Source: Lepidodermella squamata
Lineage: Eukaryota > Gastrotricha
DNA: 64,000 nucleotides
Assembly (NCBI GenBank): GCA_047495785.1
Contig: JBLDXI010000042.1
Span: 2,914,001-2,978,000 of the forward strand
Reading direction: 5' to 3'
The position numbers and the translations under genes were made by a program. The notes beneath the pieces were generated by a model that ran no database searches, was not told the origin of the DNA, and worked only from the letters and a program-made list of their open reading frames with translations. Below are positions 22,450-34,537 of the stretch, in pieces (the first letter of the stretch is position 1; each line of letters begins with the position of its first letter).

Positions 22450-23222
22450 ATGAAAGCAATTTTGGCGCTGCTAACATTTTCAACCCAGGCTATACTGCTT
22501 ATCTCAGGCAAGCCTTCATCTCATTTCACGTTTTTGGTAATTACTGATCATAGTTGTATTTAAATTGAACAGGTGACCCGGTTAACGGTGGGTTGATATT
22601 AACTTTCTCTGTTTTCTTTACTCTGTTGATGAAAAATAGCTGATAGGCAAAATATAACTCCGGAGTCCGATGATGATCAAACGCAGCCTACCGTATTTTC
22701 GCAAGCATTGTTTTGATCATTGTCATTCGATATTCTATTAAGGTCACACTTGAAACGACGACCAAGTGGGCTTACGTAACGCTGGAGCCGGCGGATTACT
22801 TCGCCGACATCAACCCCTTTCGTACTCTTAAAACTACATCTACTCCTGCTCCAAACGAAGGCAATACTGTGACCAAATGGCAATACGTTACGCTAGGGAC
22901 GGTGGGTGATGATTACTTCGCCGGCTTCAACCCCTTTCGTACTCTTAAAACTACATCTACTCTTGCTCCAAACGAAGGCAATACTGTGACCAAATGGCAA
23001 TACGTTACGCTAGGGACGGTGGGTGATGACTATTTCGCCGGCTTCAACCCCTTTCGTACTCTTAAAACTACATCTACTCCTACTCCAAACGAAGCCAATA
23101 CTGTGACCAAATGGCAATACGTTACGCTAGGAACGGTGGGTGATGACTATTTCGCCGGCCTAAATCCTTTTCGCAGCAAGGTAACCGTGAAAAGTACGAC
23201 CAGCCTTCGTCCAACCAGTTAA
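22450..23222 (+). CDS. Secreted TKW-repeat protein, MAM-less relative of the MAM genes
   Basis: Exon 1 (22450-22536) encodes a signal peptide (MKAILALLTFSTQAILL). Exon 2 (22743-23222) joins at phase 0, giving about 188 residues. Exon 2 is almost wholly four copies of a 40-residue unit with the core TKWxYVTL, then D-Y-F-A-x-x-NPFR and a Thr-rich linker. The same core occurs once at the mature N-terminus of MAM protein B (TKWPYITLEP, DYFDDLNPYR). This gene therefore looks like a duplicate of that gene's 5' end in which the motif was amplified and the MAM domain and membrane segment were lost. The 206-bp intron is longer than usual, so the splice choice is less certain. Secreted; function unknown. 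Confidence 0.6.
22786..23170 (+). repeat. 120-bp coding tandem repeat
   Basis: About three full units plus a partial one, starting near 22786, 22907, 23027 and 23147. Units 2-4 are nearly identical, while the first lacks part of the linker. The unit length is a multiple of three, so copy number can change without a frameshift. Confidence 0.85.
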
Positions 23223-23432
23223 ACCTGGCGATCCTGAGACAAACGGTAATGGGAGCCATGAAAAATAAGACGTCACATGTTAATCAACTTTTATTCGAAC
23301 TTAAACGATAAATAATTAATAATTTAACAAACTTTAACATGTGAATTTGAGATCCGTTGAAGTAAAGCCTTATTTAACTCGACCGGGAAGGATTTGTGTG
23401 TGAGCGTAGAAAGAGGCCTGCCGCTGATGGAA

Positions 23433-23898
23433 TTAAAGCCGCCGCGTTAGGTCAGTTAGTGAGTCATCGTACTTTCCAGACATGATTTCCTGGGCTAAAA
23501 TTTGAGCCCAGATGTAATAAGCGACCCTGTTTTCACATATCTGTGGAGAGCGGAGGATAGCCAAACATTTTCGCATTCTGAGTAGATTCATGCCATATTC
23601 CTTCAACGAAGCCGGTAATTTTTCGTAGTCAGCTGGTGATTTTTCCTTGATTGCTTTGAGTAACAAATTCACTGTTGTAATAAATGAAAAATTCAGTCAG
23701 AAGAGAGCGATCATTCGCAGATATCTTACCATTAATAGAATCGCTCCGGTGATGCCTGGGGTTTGGATTGCGGGATGCCAAGAAGCCGGTGCCCTTAGGT
23801 GCAGACTCTGATGCCGCATCTGCAGGAAAAAGAGCGCTGCTGCACTGCGCCACAGTCACACAAGCGCTGCAGATCAGAAAAATCCAAGTTGAAAACAT
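23433..23898 (-). CDS. WAQ-motif secreted small protein 2
   Basis: Exons 23730-23898 and 23433-23671 join at phase 1 through a 58-bp intron, giving 135 residues. The N-terminus is a clear signal peptide (MFSTWIFLICSACVTVAQC). The first exon continues with a low-complexity stretch, and the second holds the family core: RKC, nine residues, CEN, Y-Y-I-WAQ-I-LAQEIM. Exon 1 has the same length (169 bp) and phase as that of family member 5, which supports common descent. Likely a secreted peptide or small disulphide-linked protein of unknown role. Confidence 0.7.
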
Positions 23899-24609
23899 GT
23901 TTGCGTGTTTTTTGGCACTATACTGGAAAGAAAATGATAGTCATAGCAGCTTTATACTCTTTACAGCATCGCTATCTAATTACATGCGATCATTAAGATC
24001 AAAATGATAGCGCAAAAAACAAGCTAATCACATTATTTTGAAGGCAGCTTTGCAAAAATAGTGTCAAGTAGGTGTGTGTGAGCTATAATAAATATTGTGC
24101 GTTAGATTACTTGCTAATTAAATTCCATATAGGATGTATGGACTAATGATTATGTTTTGTCCATCATTCTGAAATCAGGTATCGGAACGGATTGAAAGCT
24201 TGAAAGCATGTCTTCTCGTCCCACAGAATTTGCACAATCTGTTTGTTTCCTCAAGCATATCATTGTTGTGCCAACAGAACGGATGGGCCGCTTGAGAGCT
24301 TTATCAAGGGTTCTTGGCGCTTAATCATCGCTCAAGTCGATAGGGAGCCCTGGCGCAGCCAAAGCAAACGCAATTAATCGATGAAAATGGTGTTCGACTG
24401 AAGTAAATGAAGGAAGAAAATGTTACCAGGCAACAGTCTCGGTTCAACACAAGACAGGTGTCTACGCAGTGCTTTCCAGAAAATCGTTATGTTCCTTTGT
24501 TCGGCTGCTGCATTTTTTATAACGGATTAACATTTTTTGCGCAATTATCGACAGTATATTTGGAGAAAACCAACATTGTCTCATCGAATGCTGTGTTTTC
24601 TATAGAAAT
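23899..24609. other. Intergenic, no gene seen
   Basis: AT-rich spacer upstream of MAM protein B. The open frame at 24407-24646 overlaps the signal-peptide exon of that gene in another frame and is not supported. Confidence 0.5.
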
Positions 24610-26239
24610 ATGGAGCGAAAAATATCCCTCTTGTGGTATTTTCTGATATCAGGAATAACAGGTTAGCTGCGGAGGTTTGTAACAGTGAGATTTTTAATGT
24701 CAAATACTTATTCCAGCTCAAACACCGAACTCGCCGCAGATTGTTACATATGACAGAAGTGAGTCAAACTCAATGCTTGTCAATTACTCCTAAAAATCTT
24801 GTCTTTTAGCTACTAAATGGCCATACATTACTTTGGAGCCAAGAGGTCCAGATTACTTTGATGATTTGAATCCGTACCGAACGAAGATCACAACAGTAAG
24901 CACGACTACACCCCGGCCAACAGGTTCGACCTATCCCCCAGCTGCCGATGTCTATCAATGTGATTTCGATGTCGGCATATGTGGTATGATTCATGACCCC
25001 ACGGCTTCGTTCAATTGGACTCGCCGAGATGGAAAAAGTCCACATGCCTACACTGGTCCGCAAATCGGAGATCATACGACAACGAAAGGATTTTATGTCT
25101 TCATCATCTGCTCAGATCCTCGAGTCACCGGAATGCAAGCTCGTTTGATCACACCTGAGCTGGTCACCACAACCGGATGTGCTAATATTTCGTTTTGGTA
25201 CAACGCCTATGGAGCTCATTTGGGTCGTTTAACTGTAAAAACCTTTGAGACAACAAACCCTGGCAGCGTGAGCAACGTTTTTGAAATCAGCGGCCCAGAT
25301 GACAATCAAGATTGGCGATTTGCAAGTGTTGTAGTTCCTGCATTGAAATACAAAATCATATTCGAGGGCGTAGTTGGAACTGGTTATATGGGCAACTATG
25401 GTCTGGATGACATTCTTGTTCGATCCGCACCTTGCCCCGCTACGACACCATCGCTCAATGGCTCAGCTCAAGTGTTCATCCCCGGCGACATTACAACACC
25501 TGCGCCAAGTGGCTTGCAAGCTTGGGCTATCACTTTGATCGCAGTGACTATAATCGCAGCCATCGCCGCCGTTGCGCTGGCTGTTTACTTGGTATACCGA
25601 CAAAAGAAACTCCGCCACTTGCGCATGATTGAAGAAAGGGAGGAAGAAGAGCGAAGAAAGCGTGAGATCGAGGAAGATGGGATTATTCACACCGATAGGT
25701 CGTATAGTACCCGAGTCAGGACAGGGAACCCTGGTGTCGATAGGCCGCAAGGCCGGATGCTGCCATCAGCCCAGCGACGTCTTGCGCCTGGTTACGGCGC
25801 TCGTCCAGGCTCCCGCATGGGTTCGGCTTACAACAGAGTGGACATTCCAGCGAGCGCAGTTTCGAAACGAGGTCACTCTCCCTCAGCTCTTGCTCTCCAC
25901 GAATCTGGCCCTGGGAACACAGAGTATGGCTACGACCAGGAGGTTGACAACACTGCTCGATTGAGATCGGCTGCTCGAATCCAAATCAACCTGGGTGAAA
26001 ACGAACAACCACCTGTACCGCAGATCTCGCAACCCGCCCGCCTGCCAACGATTTTTGGAGGCGAAGAATCTCCACCACCCACTCGTAGCGCCAGTCGTAA
26101 AACAGAGATCACAGTAAGTGATGCAAGTCCTATTCCTGATCGTCGGGGAGATATCGGACAGCCAGCAACAATGCGTCCTGATAGTACACCTAAGAGTACA
26201 GCAACAGGCAAGGCTGAAAAGATGCAATGGTACGATTGA
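24610..26239 (+). CDS. MAM-domain single-pass membrane protein B
   Basis: Exons 24610-24661, 24717-24758 and 24810-26239 join at phases 1 and 1, giving 507 residues; the tiny middle exon is only 42 bp. Order: signal peptide (MERKISLLWYFLISGITG), one TKWPYITLEP / DYFDDLNPYR motif, a Thr-rich linker, the MAM domain (C-D-F-D-x-G-I-C-G, GPQIGDHTTTKGFY, ISFWYNAYGxxLGRLTVK, YGLDDI, closing Cys-Pro), a membrane segment (AWAITLIAVTIIAAIAAVAL) and a cytoplasmic tail with a charged helix (EEREEEERRKREIEE) and Pro/Arg-rich disordered sequence. The TKW motif links it to the repeat gene just upstream. Probably an adhesion or receptor-like surface protein. Confidence 0.82.
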
Positions 26240-26744
26240 ACGGATACTGGGAATACTCGGATTGTATTAAACATTTGTTTCTGTCTTTTATCCTATTTTC
26301 ATGTATCTTCAATTTCATGCATGCTTATTTTCTAATATTCCAGCTCGAAGTTAATCATTTTCTTCATCTGACAAAATCGGTTTTCTCTTGTTTCACATGT
26401 CTATAATAAACTCATATGCATCTTCAAGAAAGATAGTCGAGGTTCAAACCACGCGTCGCTCAGGCGTGTTTACATTCGCAGGTCAGAAAAATAGCGATGA
26501 GATATGGATTTTTGCTTACATTTTTTTGCGCCGACACATGCGTGCAAGTTGGTTCATTAAAGTTTAATAGGAAAAAAAGGAGGTGGAAGCCGAGGCCTGT
26601 TCGCACGGTTGCGTGTCTGCATTGAATAAAAAATTGAGTTGAGGGAATGCAGCAGGCATCCCGTTGTTAGCGACCCGACCGATTTGGGCTTTTAGAGAGA
26701 TCAAGGTCCCACCATCTCTTGATCTCTATGAGACTCTAGAAAAT
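26240..26744. other. Intergenic, no gene seen
   Basis: Spacer between MAM genes B and C. An AGGAGG-like purine run at about 26577-26583 is not meaningful in a eukaryote. No gene or repeat recognised. Confidence 0.45.
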
Positions 26745-29032
26745 ATGAACACTTTCGTTATTCTTACCCTTATGCTGCATTTAACTGCAGGTAGGAGTTA
26801 CAATGCGTTCCACTGCACTCCTTATGATATAAAATACTCTTTAGGTCAGCAATTGCCCTTGGCTCTATACGATGAGGAAGAAGAAACGCGGACAACGAAA
26901 GAATTGCAGCCAGAAGATCGGGTTCGGGAAAGCTACGTCTACACAGCTCACCCTTACATACCAGTCGTAATTTTGCTGCCACGATCAACCACTCCAACGC
27001 TACCTGGTTCGAAGCCAGTTGTAGTCCAGAGTAATAGCGATGATGACCATGAAACAGGCCAATTAGCTACAGAACGGCCTAGAATACCGCAGCCTGCCAT
27101 TCCTACCTATCGCACGAGGTTTGCAATGCCAACTGCGAAAACAACTCCTACCCCAGCGCCGAAAGTCGTCATGGCAGCGGGTGACCCTGATACCAAACGA
27201 GGCATCGTCATATGTACTTTCGATGATAGTATGTGTGATTTCACCCACGACTCATCTGTTCCAATGAGATGGTCGAGACGCAACATTAAAGCGCCTCCCA
27301 GAACAGGCCCTGAGCGGGACCATACATCTGGGAGTGGGTATTATCTTCTTTTTGATATTCAAAAGAATCCGAAAGGCAACGTGGCTCGTCTCATCAGTCC
27401 TGAATTGTTCACACCCACTGATTGCATTATCATCGAATTCTGGTATTACGCCTACGGCAGTCAGCTTAATCGGCTGACCGTCAAAACAATAACTACAGCA
27501 GATGGAGTTGAAGATTTAACGACAGCTTTCGAGCTCATCGAACCGAAGGAGATTCCAAAAGCCTGGCAACAGGTTCGTGCTACTATGAAGCTGTACGATG
27601 AGCGATATCGAGTAATTTTCGAGGCCGAAGCTGGGGACGGGCCGGAGGGGGATTACGCGATCGACGACGTCACGATCAGGGCAGATGGCTGCCCAGCTGA
27701 AATTACTAGACGACCTTTGGCGAACCGAGCCAGCGCCAGCCCTGATCTACGCCAAGTCGACAAAATGAACTACCGCAATGTTACAACGACTGCGTCACCT
27801 GCTTCTGCAAGCGCACCAGCTTTATCCCGTAAGTTTGAATTTTTGCTAACTGAATTATGAATAGTAACGCCTGAACTATTCCTAACATAACAGCTACTGC
27901 AATAGCTGCAATTGTTATAGTTATAGTCATCATTCTTGTCGCTGCAATCCCTCTGAGTATGTTTCTATGGAAAGTATATGGCCGCAAGAAAAGAGCAGCG
28001 CTGAACGGAGGGTAAATATATATATTTGTATGGCTTTGCAATATAGAGAGAATTTTTTTCAGAGGTCCGAATCACTCTGATCGCAACCGTTCGACACCTT
28101 TGAATGAAATGCCCGATTCTGCCCGAACTGAGAGAGACATTCCAATGACAGAAGCCAATCGAAGTCGTCCCCCAACGGCTGCAGTGGCTGCTAGACCGAG
28201 AAAAGCTGCAACAGCCGTAACTGAGCAAACAAGCGAGATTCAGGGGTATGACCAGGCCGATAACCTTGGCTACTTGAAGCACGCGGAGCAAAATGAAGGT
28301 CAAACACTTGACTCAGCAGAATTAGCTCGGAAGCTAACCGACGTATCGATATCTCTGAAAAACGCGCCGAAATCTGATAACGACCCTGCTAAAGCTTCGG
28401 CTGTCATTGATAAACCAAAGGAAGTCACAGAGGCTTCGGTTGTTGCGAAATTAGATAAATCCTTAGATCGCGTTCTTGGCGACGCTTCGGTAACTTCTAC
28501 CCTCACATCTAGCGGCAGCGGTACTTGGTCAAGTTTCGACGCAAATTTTGCTGTGCCCTCTCCCACCGTCGTTCCCGCGGAATGGGCAGCTTCAACATTC
28601 GATGATAAGATGATTGCACCAAATCCTCACACTTTTGTGCCAATCGATCCGCCAGCTGCGCCGAGCTCTAATACTCCGTTCCACGAAGACCTGACAAAGT
28701 CCAAGGCTGACTTGCACGATGTAGTTTTGAATAAGGACGAAGCTCCCACGGATAATCCGATTGCTTTTGATAATTCGAATTTTTTCGCCGCCCACTCAGC
28801 CAAACCCAGCAAGCCAGTGCAGGAACCGTGGTTTGCCGAGAGCAATAACAGCACCACCATGTACGAATTTCCTAATTATGGCGATTTTCATGCTAGCATG
28901 AGCAGTAATCGGTGGCATTTGAGTAACTTCATGATCAACGAGGAGGAACGGGGCAATCCATCACCTGAGACCCATGACGTTGCGAAAGAAGCAAAACCGC
29001 AGGTGAAATCTTCTAATGAATCGGTGATATAA
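26745..29032 (+). CDS. MAM-domain single-pass membrane protein C
   Basis: Exons 26745-27828, 27894-28011 and 28063-29032 join at phases 1 and 2, giving 723 residues. I chose the ATG at 26745 because it begins a signal peptide (MNTFVILTLMLHLTAG); the frame is open further upstream. A Pro/Thr-rich region precedes the MAM domain (about 157-315), which has C-T-F-D-D-S-M-C-D, GPERDHTSGSGYYL, EFWYYAYGSQLNRLTVK and DYAIDDVTI. The middle exon alone encodes the membrane segment (runs of Ile/Val/Ala) and a basic stop-transfer GRKKR. The tail (about 400-723) is Ser/Asp/Pro-rich and looks disordered. Third MAM gene of the tandem family. Confidence 0.83.
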
Positions 29033-29212
29033 AAACTTTAGTGGTGAGAAATCCTTGACATTTGGCGATTCTGGCTTTGCGAATAATTAAGGAAACGAGG
29101 ACGAATAAAACAAGCGTGTGTATTTTACTTCTAAGCACAATTGAGAATCATACAAATCACTGACTCCTATATCAGTCTTCAATTCCATGATATATAGCGA
29201 TATCCTGTAATT

Positions 29213-29476
29213 TTAATGCTTCATTTTTTCCTCCCGAGCCTTCTGACGAAGAGATGATTGGCCGAAAGAACCCCTAGCATTGCTTGGAATCCGCTTGAAA
29301 CGATCTGACGACCATGCGCTGCGATGAACGACCGGGGAAGCGTATTGTCTCAGGTGATTAATCCTGCTCAGAGCTGCATAGTCCTCGCCACTTCTTGCCT
29401 CTGAGTAGACCATGCTAGCAAAGCAGGCAAAAAGAAGTAGGGCAAAAAATAATGCTTTAATTTCCATTTGCTCCAA
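29213..29476 (-). CDS. Small secreted peptide precursor
   Basis: Single frame of 87 residues; the fourth residue (a second Met) gives an equally good start. The signal peptide is clear (MEIKALFFALLLFACFASM). The mature part is basic and carries monobasic and dibasic sites (DRFKR) and the word RGSFGQSSL, similar to R-x-F-G sequences in other small precursors nearby. A TATA-like element lies upstream on the minus strand near 29551-29560. Neuropeptide or other secreted peptide is an inference. Confidence 0.5.
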   Translation of the reverse strand: MEQMEIKALFFALLLFACFASMVYSEARSGEDYAALSRINHLRQYASPVVHRSAWSSDRFKRIPSNARGSFGQSSLRQKAREEKMKH

Positions 29477-30138
29477 AATAAAAGTCGAGAATTAGCAGAT
29501 ATATGAGAGTACGAAATCAAGCGGAATGTCACAATTATCGGGGCAGGATGCTGCTTAAATACTGAAAATCCCCGCCTCTTCCCAAGGGTGCGCAAATCTA
29601 TATAATTAATAGCTTTGTTCTGCGAGTTACATCACTTCCGTTAGTGCTTTCACGGCTAATCCCATATGGAATTGCCTAAGCAAGTGATGAAAATTGCGGA
29701 AATGAAGCTCTGTGTGCCTACAAAACGAAGATTTTACAGTCATACTATACAACAGAGTCTCAAAATCATTATTGCGTCAAAACATCTGATTTGATGGCAT
29801 TCTTATGTATTAAAAGATGACTGAAATCGGAAGCCGGTAAAAGGAGCCTAAAAATTATTAATAGCGCTAAGTATCAAAAGGAATAATTTCAATGGAATAT
29901 ACTCATCGCCGTGGCGCTATACAGCATATTCCACTATTTCCTACGTCAGTTCTAATAAAAGGTTTGCTCTGGAGTATTTGATCCTTTCATAGTAAGTGAG
30001 CGTGACAGATACGGATACGATAAACAGTTTACCTAAGAAGTCGTATCCTTAAAAGCCAACTGCCAGACAGATCTAAAGAACGATACTTCGCTCCTTCTAA
30101 GAAACAGTCTATAGTTGCTTTGCAATTTGCAATTAAGA
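29477..30138. other. Intergenic, no gene seen
   Basis: Spacer between the small peptide gene and the first DEG/ENaC gene; likely holds both promoters, as the two genes are divergent. No other feature recognised. Confidence 0.45.
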
Positions 30139-32113
30139 ATGCTTAAGGATTGGAAGCATTGTCTCGATGAAACCGATATCGAAATGGCCGCGACCACCAA
30201 GGTGAGATAAGATACTTTATGGACTATAGTGACTTTCTCCTTGTATATATCGTCAGCTCCATGCCATGCGTCGATGGTTTGTTACAGGAGCCGTCATAAG
30301 GCGAACGATTTGGGGATTACTAGCTTGCCTCAGCATCGGCTCGTGGATATACGTCATGCGAGAGCGAGTCGCATTTTACCATCTTTACGCTCTTGTTACA
30401 AGCTATTCTGTCGAATATCCGCAGGTATGCTATGAGTTCATACGCTCGCAATAGGTTTTCTATAGCTCAGTAATCTAGAGTGTGCCGTTTCCAGCTGTCA
30501 CCGTGTGCAACATGAATATGTTTACAAGTTCGTCACTTTCTGAGATCGAGAGGAAACTCCTGCGAGATGTTGGAAAATCATTTTTCAATGACCTCAAGCT
30601 CCTCAAATCAAGCTCAATGAGCCAAGAAGGGCTCAACAGATCGGCTTTTCAACTTTACGACGATTACGCGATAAGGGAGGCTAAAATTATCGGAAACTCC
30701 ACCTTTGACCTCGGACATTTTATCGATTCCAAAGGATGGGAAATTTCAGATAACAATTTGATTTGCTCCTTTGCTGGAGAGCCTTGCTATTCTAGCGATT
30801 TTAGCGCAGTGATGACGAGGTATGGTAAATGCTACTCCTTCAATGCCGATAACACTCAAGCACAAATAGTCCCTGGTCGAAGTTCAGGGTTGCGCATCTA
30901 CATCAACGTTGAAGAGGTTATCAATTGAAAGCCAGACAGATAATATAAATGTATTGTATGATAAGGATGAGTATCACGAATTCAACATAATGGGCGAAAT
31001 TCAAGAGGAGGTCGGAGCTATGATCTATGTCCACCATCCTTACGAGCCTCCGAACACTGGTCTTGCGGCTTCGCCTGGTTTCGACATGCTCGTTCCATTG
31101 AAAATGAACATTATGACAACTATCAACACACCGCCTTGGAACAGCTGTGGCGAAGGACCTATCGGCCCCTATAAGGAATATTCGATTCAGGGATGTCAGG
31201 CACTATGCGAGTCAAATTACTACGCAGCTGAAGATTTTTGCACTTGTAGGCCATGGTATCTACCTGCAGTGGAAGAAGGAAACTCAACTTTGCCTGTTTG
31301 TTCAATTTCCAAGGGCATTTTTTGCGCTAATTGGGTCATAAGTACACTCTCTATTACGATGTTTGCATTTTTTAATTACCTTTTTCATTAGACGGTAATC
31401 ACCACGATCATTGTCGATCTAGGTGCGAAGAAGCATGTTCAGCTTTTAGCTATGAATTTAGCTCAAGCTATTCGAAAATGGTCGGTGTTCCGATTCCAGC
31501 ACACAACTACACAGCACAGTATATTCAAGACAATTGGCTTCGAATTAGTGTTTATTTCGCAGACTTGGTCGTAGATTCAATCGATGCTGACACCGCGATA
31601 ACGATTAGCGGCTTGCTGTCCGATTTCGGAAATTTCATGTCGATGTTTCTCGGCTTCTCCGTGGTAACCATGTTCGACCTTGTGGAGTATCCTGTGCTTA
31701 AGATATATCGACAATGCATAAGGCCGAGTTATCGAAGAGCAAGAGCCTATAATGCAAAAGTGAGGCGGAGAAGGGATCCTGTTTACACTGCAAATGAACC
31801 TGCTGATAAGGTAACAGTCGATTCTTTTACGAAGAATGTATGGAACAAAGGTTATAGAGCGTACAGCGTGAGTTCTAATTTTGATCACCAAAAACAACCA
31901 ATAAATCGTTTTTATTAGTGGTTGGACAAATATGCGCATTTCAGCTACTTCGGACGATCCAAGCCTAAAGTGTTAAAAGAAACGCATGGCGCAAGAGGGA
32001 AACCCGCCAGCAATGTCTCGGTTGATTCTGCCATGCCCCGATACCGCAGTTGGTCGATAAGCAGTTGGGCTAAACAACTAACAGACAGAAAAGTAATTCT
32101 CAAACGTTTCTGA
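30139..32113 (+). CDS. DEG/ENaC-family cation channel A
   Basis: Six exons (30139-30201, 30257-30424, 30479-30916, 30966-31341, 31392-31867, 31919-32113) join in frame to 571 residues. The short cytoplasmic N-terminus contains CLDETDIEMAATTK. First membrane segment at about 37-60 (IWGLLACLSIGSWIYV), then VPFPAVTVCN, the usual post-TM1 motif. The large extracellular domain ends in the Cys-rich YSIQGCQALCE / CTCRPWYLP block typical of degenerins. Second membrane segment at about 420-450: GLLSDFGNFMSMFLGFSVVTMFDL, which contains the G-x-S selectivity filter. Channels of this family are trimeric sodium channels gated by protons, peptides or force. A close paralogue lies in the opposite orientation at 34867-36910 with the same exon 2 and exon 4 lengths. 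Confidence 0.9.
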
Positions 32114-32226
32114 GCAATTTCATTGAATGATTAACGTTTCACTTTTATTTCTGCAAAACTCTTTTGAAATGTAGTAGCTGTGAAGTGACAAGGTAACAGC
32201 GGGGTTGTGGTTTACAAGAATATGAA

Positions 32227-32616
32227 TCATCTATTTACCTTCCCATTTAAGATATCACGAGCTAGGATCTGAGCCCATAGGTAAAAAGTAGCATTGTTCT
32301 CGCAGATTTGCTTCGAGCCGATTCGCTCAACACATTTGCGCATGCGAATTTTTTGAATGATCCGCTCGCACATCTTGTCAAGGAGATTGTTAAACCTGGC
32401 CTCGCCCATTTTTTCTCGTTCACTCGTTGCGTAGCGTGTTTCGATTATTGTCCGACAAAGCGCAATATCTTTCAAGTCAGTTGTTCCTGACGCTTGGCTC
32501 GAGGCTAGATGATCATCTTGAGAAACTGGCTGGCCGGGTGTTTGATTGGGGTCAACAGCTGATGAGTAAGCTAAGAACAATGATAGAGCAATCAACCGGG
32601 AATTTTCAAGCAGCAT
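32227..32616 (-). CDS. WAQ-motif secreted small protein 3
   Basis: Single exon of 129 residues from the Met at 32616; the frame is open 26 codons further, but this Met begins the signal peptide (MLLENSRLIALSLFLAYSSA). The C-terminus has RKC, nine residues, CENN, T-F-Y-L-WAQ-I-LA, nearly identical to family member 5. The middle part is acidic and polar. Unlike members 2 and 5 it shows no intron. Its stop lies about 110 bp beyond the convergent channel gene. Confidence 0.68.
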   Translation of the reverse strand: MLLENSRLIALSLFLAYSSAVDPNQTPGQPVSQDDHLASSQASGTTDLKDIALCRTIIETRYATSEREKMGEARFNNLLDKMCERIIQKIRMRKCVERIGSKQICENNATFYLWAQILARDILNGKVNR

Positions 32617-33147
32617 CTTTCGGAATAAAAACGGCCTATAATGGACAAAAGTATCATGATTAACGTTTAATGGTCCAATGAACGGTGTATGCACTTAGGC
32701 GATGGCAAGCAAATATTTACAGACGGATAAATGAATCAGTTTTGCGGGTTGTGATGCGTACAAATTTTTTCCGGTCATCTCATCGCTATTTGCGAAAAAT
32801 CGAAGCGCCACACGTTTCACTGTGTACCAAACGGACGACACCGTCTTTTATAAATGTATGCAATGTGGGCGTCGATATTTATAGGATTATCATGTTTGTC
32901 TATACTTCACGATACGTAATTCCCTGCTGGGCGCCCACAGCGTCCGAGGTCTTGTAAAGACGGGAAACAGGGCCGGGATCACGCAAAAGTTTAGGACGGA
33001 AACATGAATAGGATGCGAATGTTGCTCCCAAAAGACACCACGATATCAACGTATTGGCAGCCAAGTCAATTTCATAAGAAAGAGAGAGAAAAAAATTGGT
33101 TAATTCTTCGTTAAAAAATCTGCAGTTGCTTCGCTCTTATAAACGAA
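32617..33147. other. Intergenic, no gene seen
   Basis: Spacer between divergently placed small genes. The open frame 32685-32957 has no recognisable feature. Confidence 0.45.
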
Positions 33148-33357
33148 ATGAGAGGCTTTGCTATCAAGGCAACAATTTGGCTGTTGTTTTTGGCGATGGC
33201 TGTTGTGACGATGGTGGAGATGCGCCAAGCACCAGTGAAGCTCGCCTACTTCAGCGATTTCGATGAGCGGAAGACCGCGGGAGAACCTGTGTCAGTCAAA
33301 CGCAGTTTCGGAAAGGCCTGGATGCGTAAAATTGGGCGAGGACACAATGACAATTAG
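33148..33357 (+). CDS. Small secreted peptide precursor, KRSFG type
   Basis: Single frame of 69 residues. Signal peptide: an uncharged segment IWLLFLAMAVVTMV after a short basic start. The mature part has a KR dibasic site followed by SFGKAWM, then RK and IGRG, where a Gly before Arg could be an amidation site. This is the layout of a neuropeptide precursor with one C-terminal active peptide, but processing is inferred. Similar R-(S/R)-F-G ends occur in the small genes at 34538 and 38726. Confidence 0.55.
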   Translation: MRGFAIKATIWLLFLAMAVVTMVEMRQAPVKLAYFSDFDERKTAGEPVSVKRSFGKAWMRKIGRGHNDN

Positions 33358-33905
33358 CTACGATTTTCCAAATGGAATGAGGAAAAACATCTGTAACATT
33401 ATTATGTCATATTAACAATTATTGGAATACACAAAATGATTACGAAACAACTACTCTTCACCTGTGGATCACTCAATTATTCAAAACTCACATTTGCAAT
33501 ACTAATAAACTTTGTTCTCGTTGTGGCTCATTAGTTTTTGATATCGTATACTGCGAAATAATGCCTGTAATTTGTTTTCAAATTGTCCCCAACTCAAAAT
33601 TAAACTGCTTCTCATAACGAGATACGCAAGAACTCACGCTTATATTGGTAAATTACTAAAGCTGGGTTATAATTTTGATTATAGGTCACGAGTTCGGAAT
33701 ATAGGAAGTATAGGAAATTCGAGAATGTTGAGTTTGAATAGCAGATTGTACTGGCTACAGAAATGCCAGATGATTCAATTCTCCGAGGTATCTCGTGACA
33801 CTTTGGTTGTATTATTTCTGACATGTTGTGTTGCACTCTTCTATTGAATTTGAACAAGGCTAAAGGCTACCCATTTCTTTGTTTTTCGATACAAATAGGA
33901 CAATT

Positions 33906-34130
33906 ATGGCATTAAAGCGACTCGAATCGGCTGCTGTCGTTTTAACAGTTATGATCGTCGTGATCTTACTCTGCAGCGAGTTCGTTTCATCTAAGTATGT
34001 CGAAAATGGGGACACCGACCCAAGCGCCCGAATCAGGCTGCAGAAGGTCATTATTCGCGATTCGAAATCCTTCAGAAGCAACCTGATCGACCATCCAACG
34101 GTTTTCACTTGGAGTAAGCCAAAAAATTAG
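33906..34130 (+). CDS. Small secreted protein
   Basis: I start it at the second Met of the open frame (33906), 74 residues, because it begins a strong hydrophobic segment (AAVVLTVMIVVILLCSEFV) with typical signal-peptide charge order. The mature part (about 45 residues) contains SKSFRSNL and ends SKPKN; it has no cysteine and no clear dibasic site. Placement in the run of tiny secreted-protein genes supports it. Function unknown. Confidence 0.45.
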   Translation: MALKRLESAAVVLTVMIVVILLCSEFVSSKYVENGDTDPSARIRLQKVIIRDSKSFRSNLIDHPTVFTWSKPKN

Positions 34131-34537
34131 TTGCAAGATGAGCAAGGCGCAGCGGAACATTATGAATCATTGGTTTTCGAGAACAAATCTATATCATTTT
34201 ATTTATGCTTTGAGTTCTCCCGCGACGCGGTTTCAATTTTTAAACAGAAAATAAAAGCTTTGACCCCAGCTTTAACCATAGGTACCTATGGTTGCGTATT
34301 AAAAATACGGCTCGCAATCAGATTCAGTGCAATTAATAATGTAGAGGTAGCTACAGCATTAAATCGTTACCATGTATCGGAAATTATTCCGCCCCTTCAC
34401 CATATCCTGAGTGGCACGCGGATTAATTAGATTTTCTGACTGCTTTTGGCGCGACATCTCGAGGGAAAAGCTAGAGGCTAAAACAAGTCATCAGTTTTTC
34501 GATACAACTACATTTTCACAGACTCGTCTATTCAACA
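34131..34537. other. Intergenic, one perfect palindrome
   Basis: Spacer between two same-strand peptide genes. It contains a perfect 20-bp palindrome at 34274-34293 (AACCATAGGT and its complement). Nothing else recognised. Confidence 0.45.

Noticed and set aside
30909-31391. A separate gene starting at 30909
   Set aside because: It is exon 4 of channel A; a 49-bp intron (30917-30965) matches the intron position in the paralogue.
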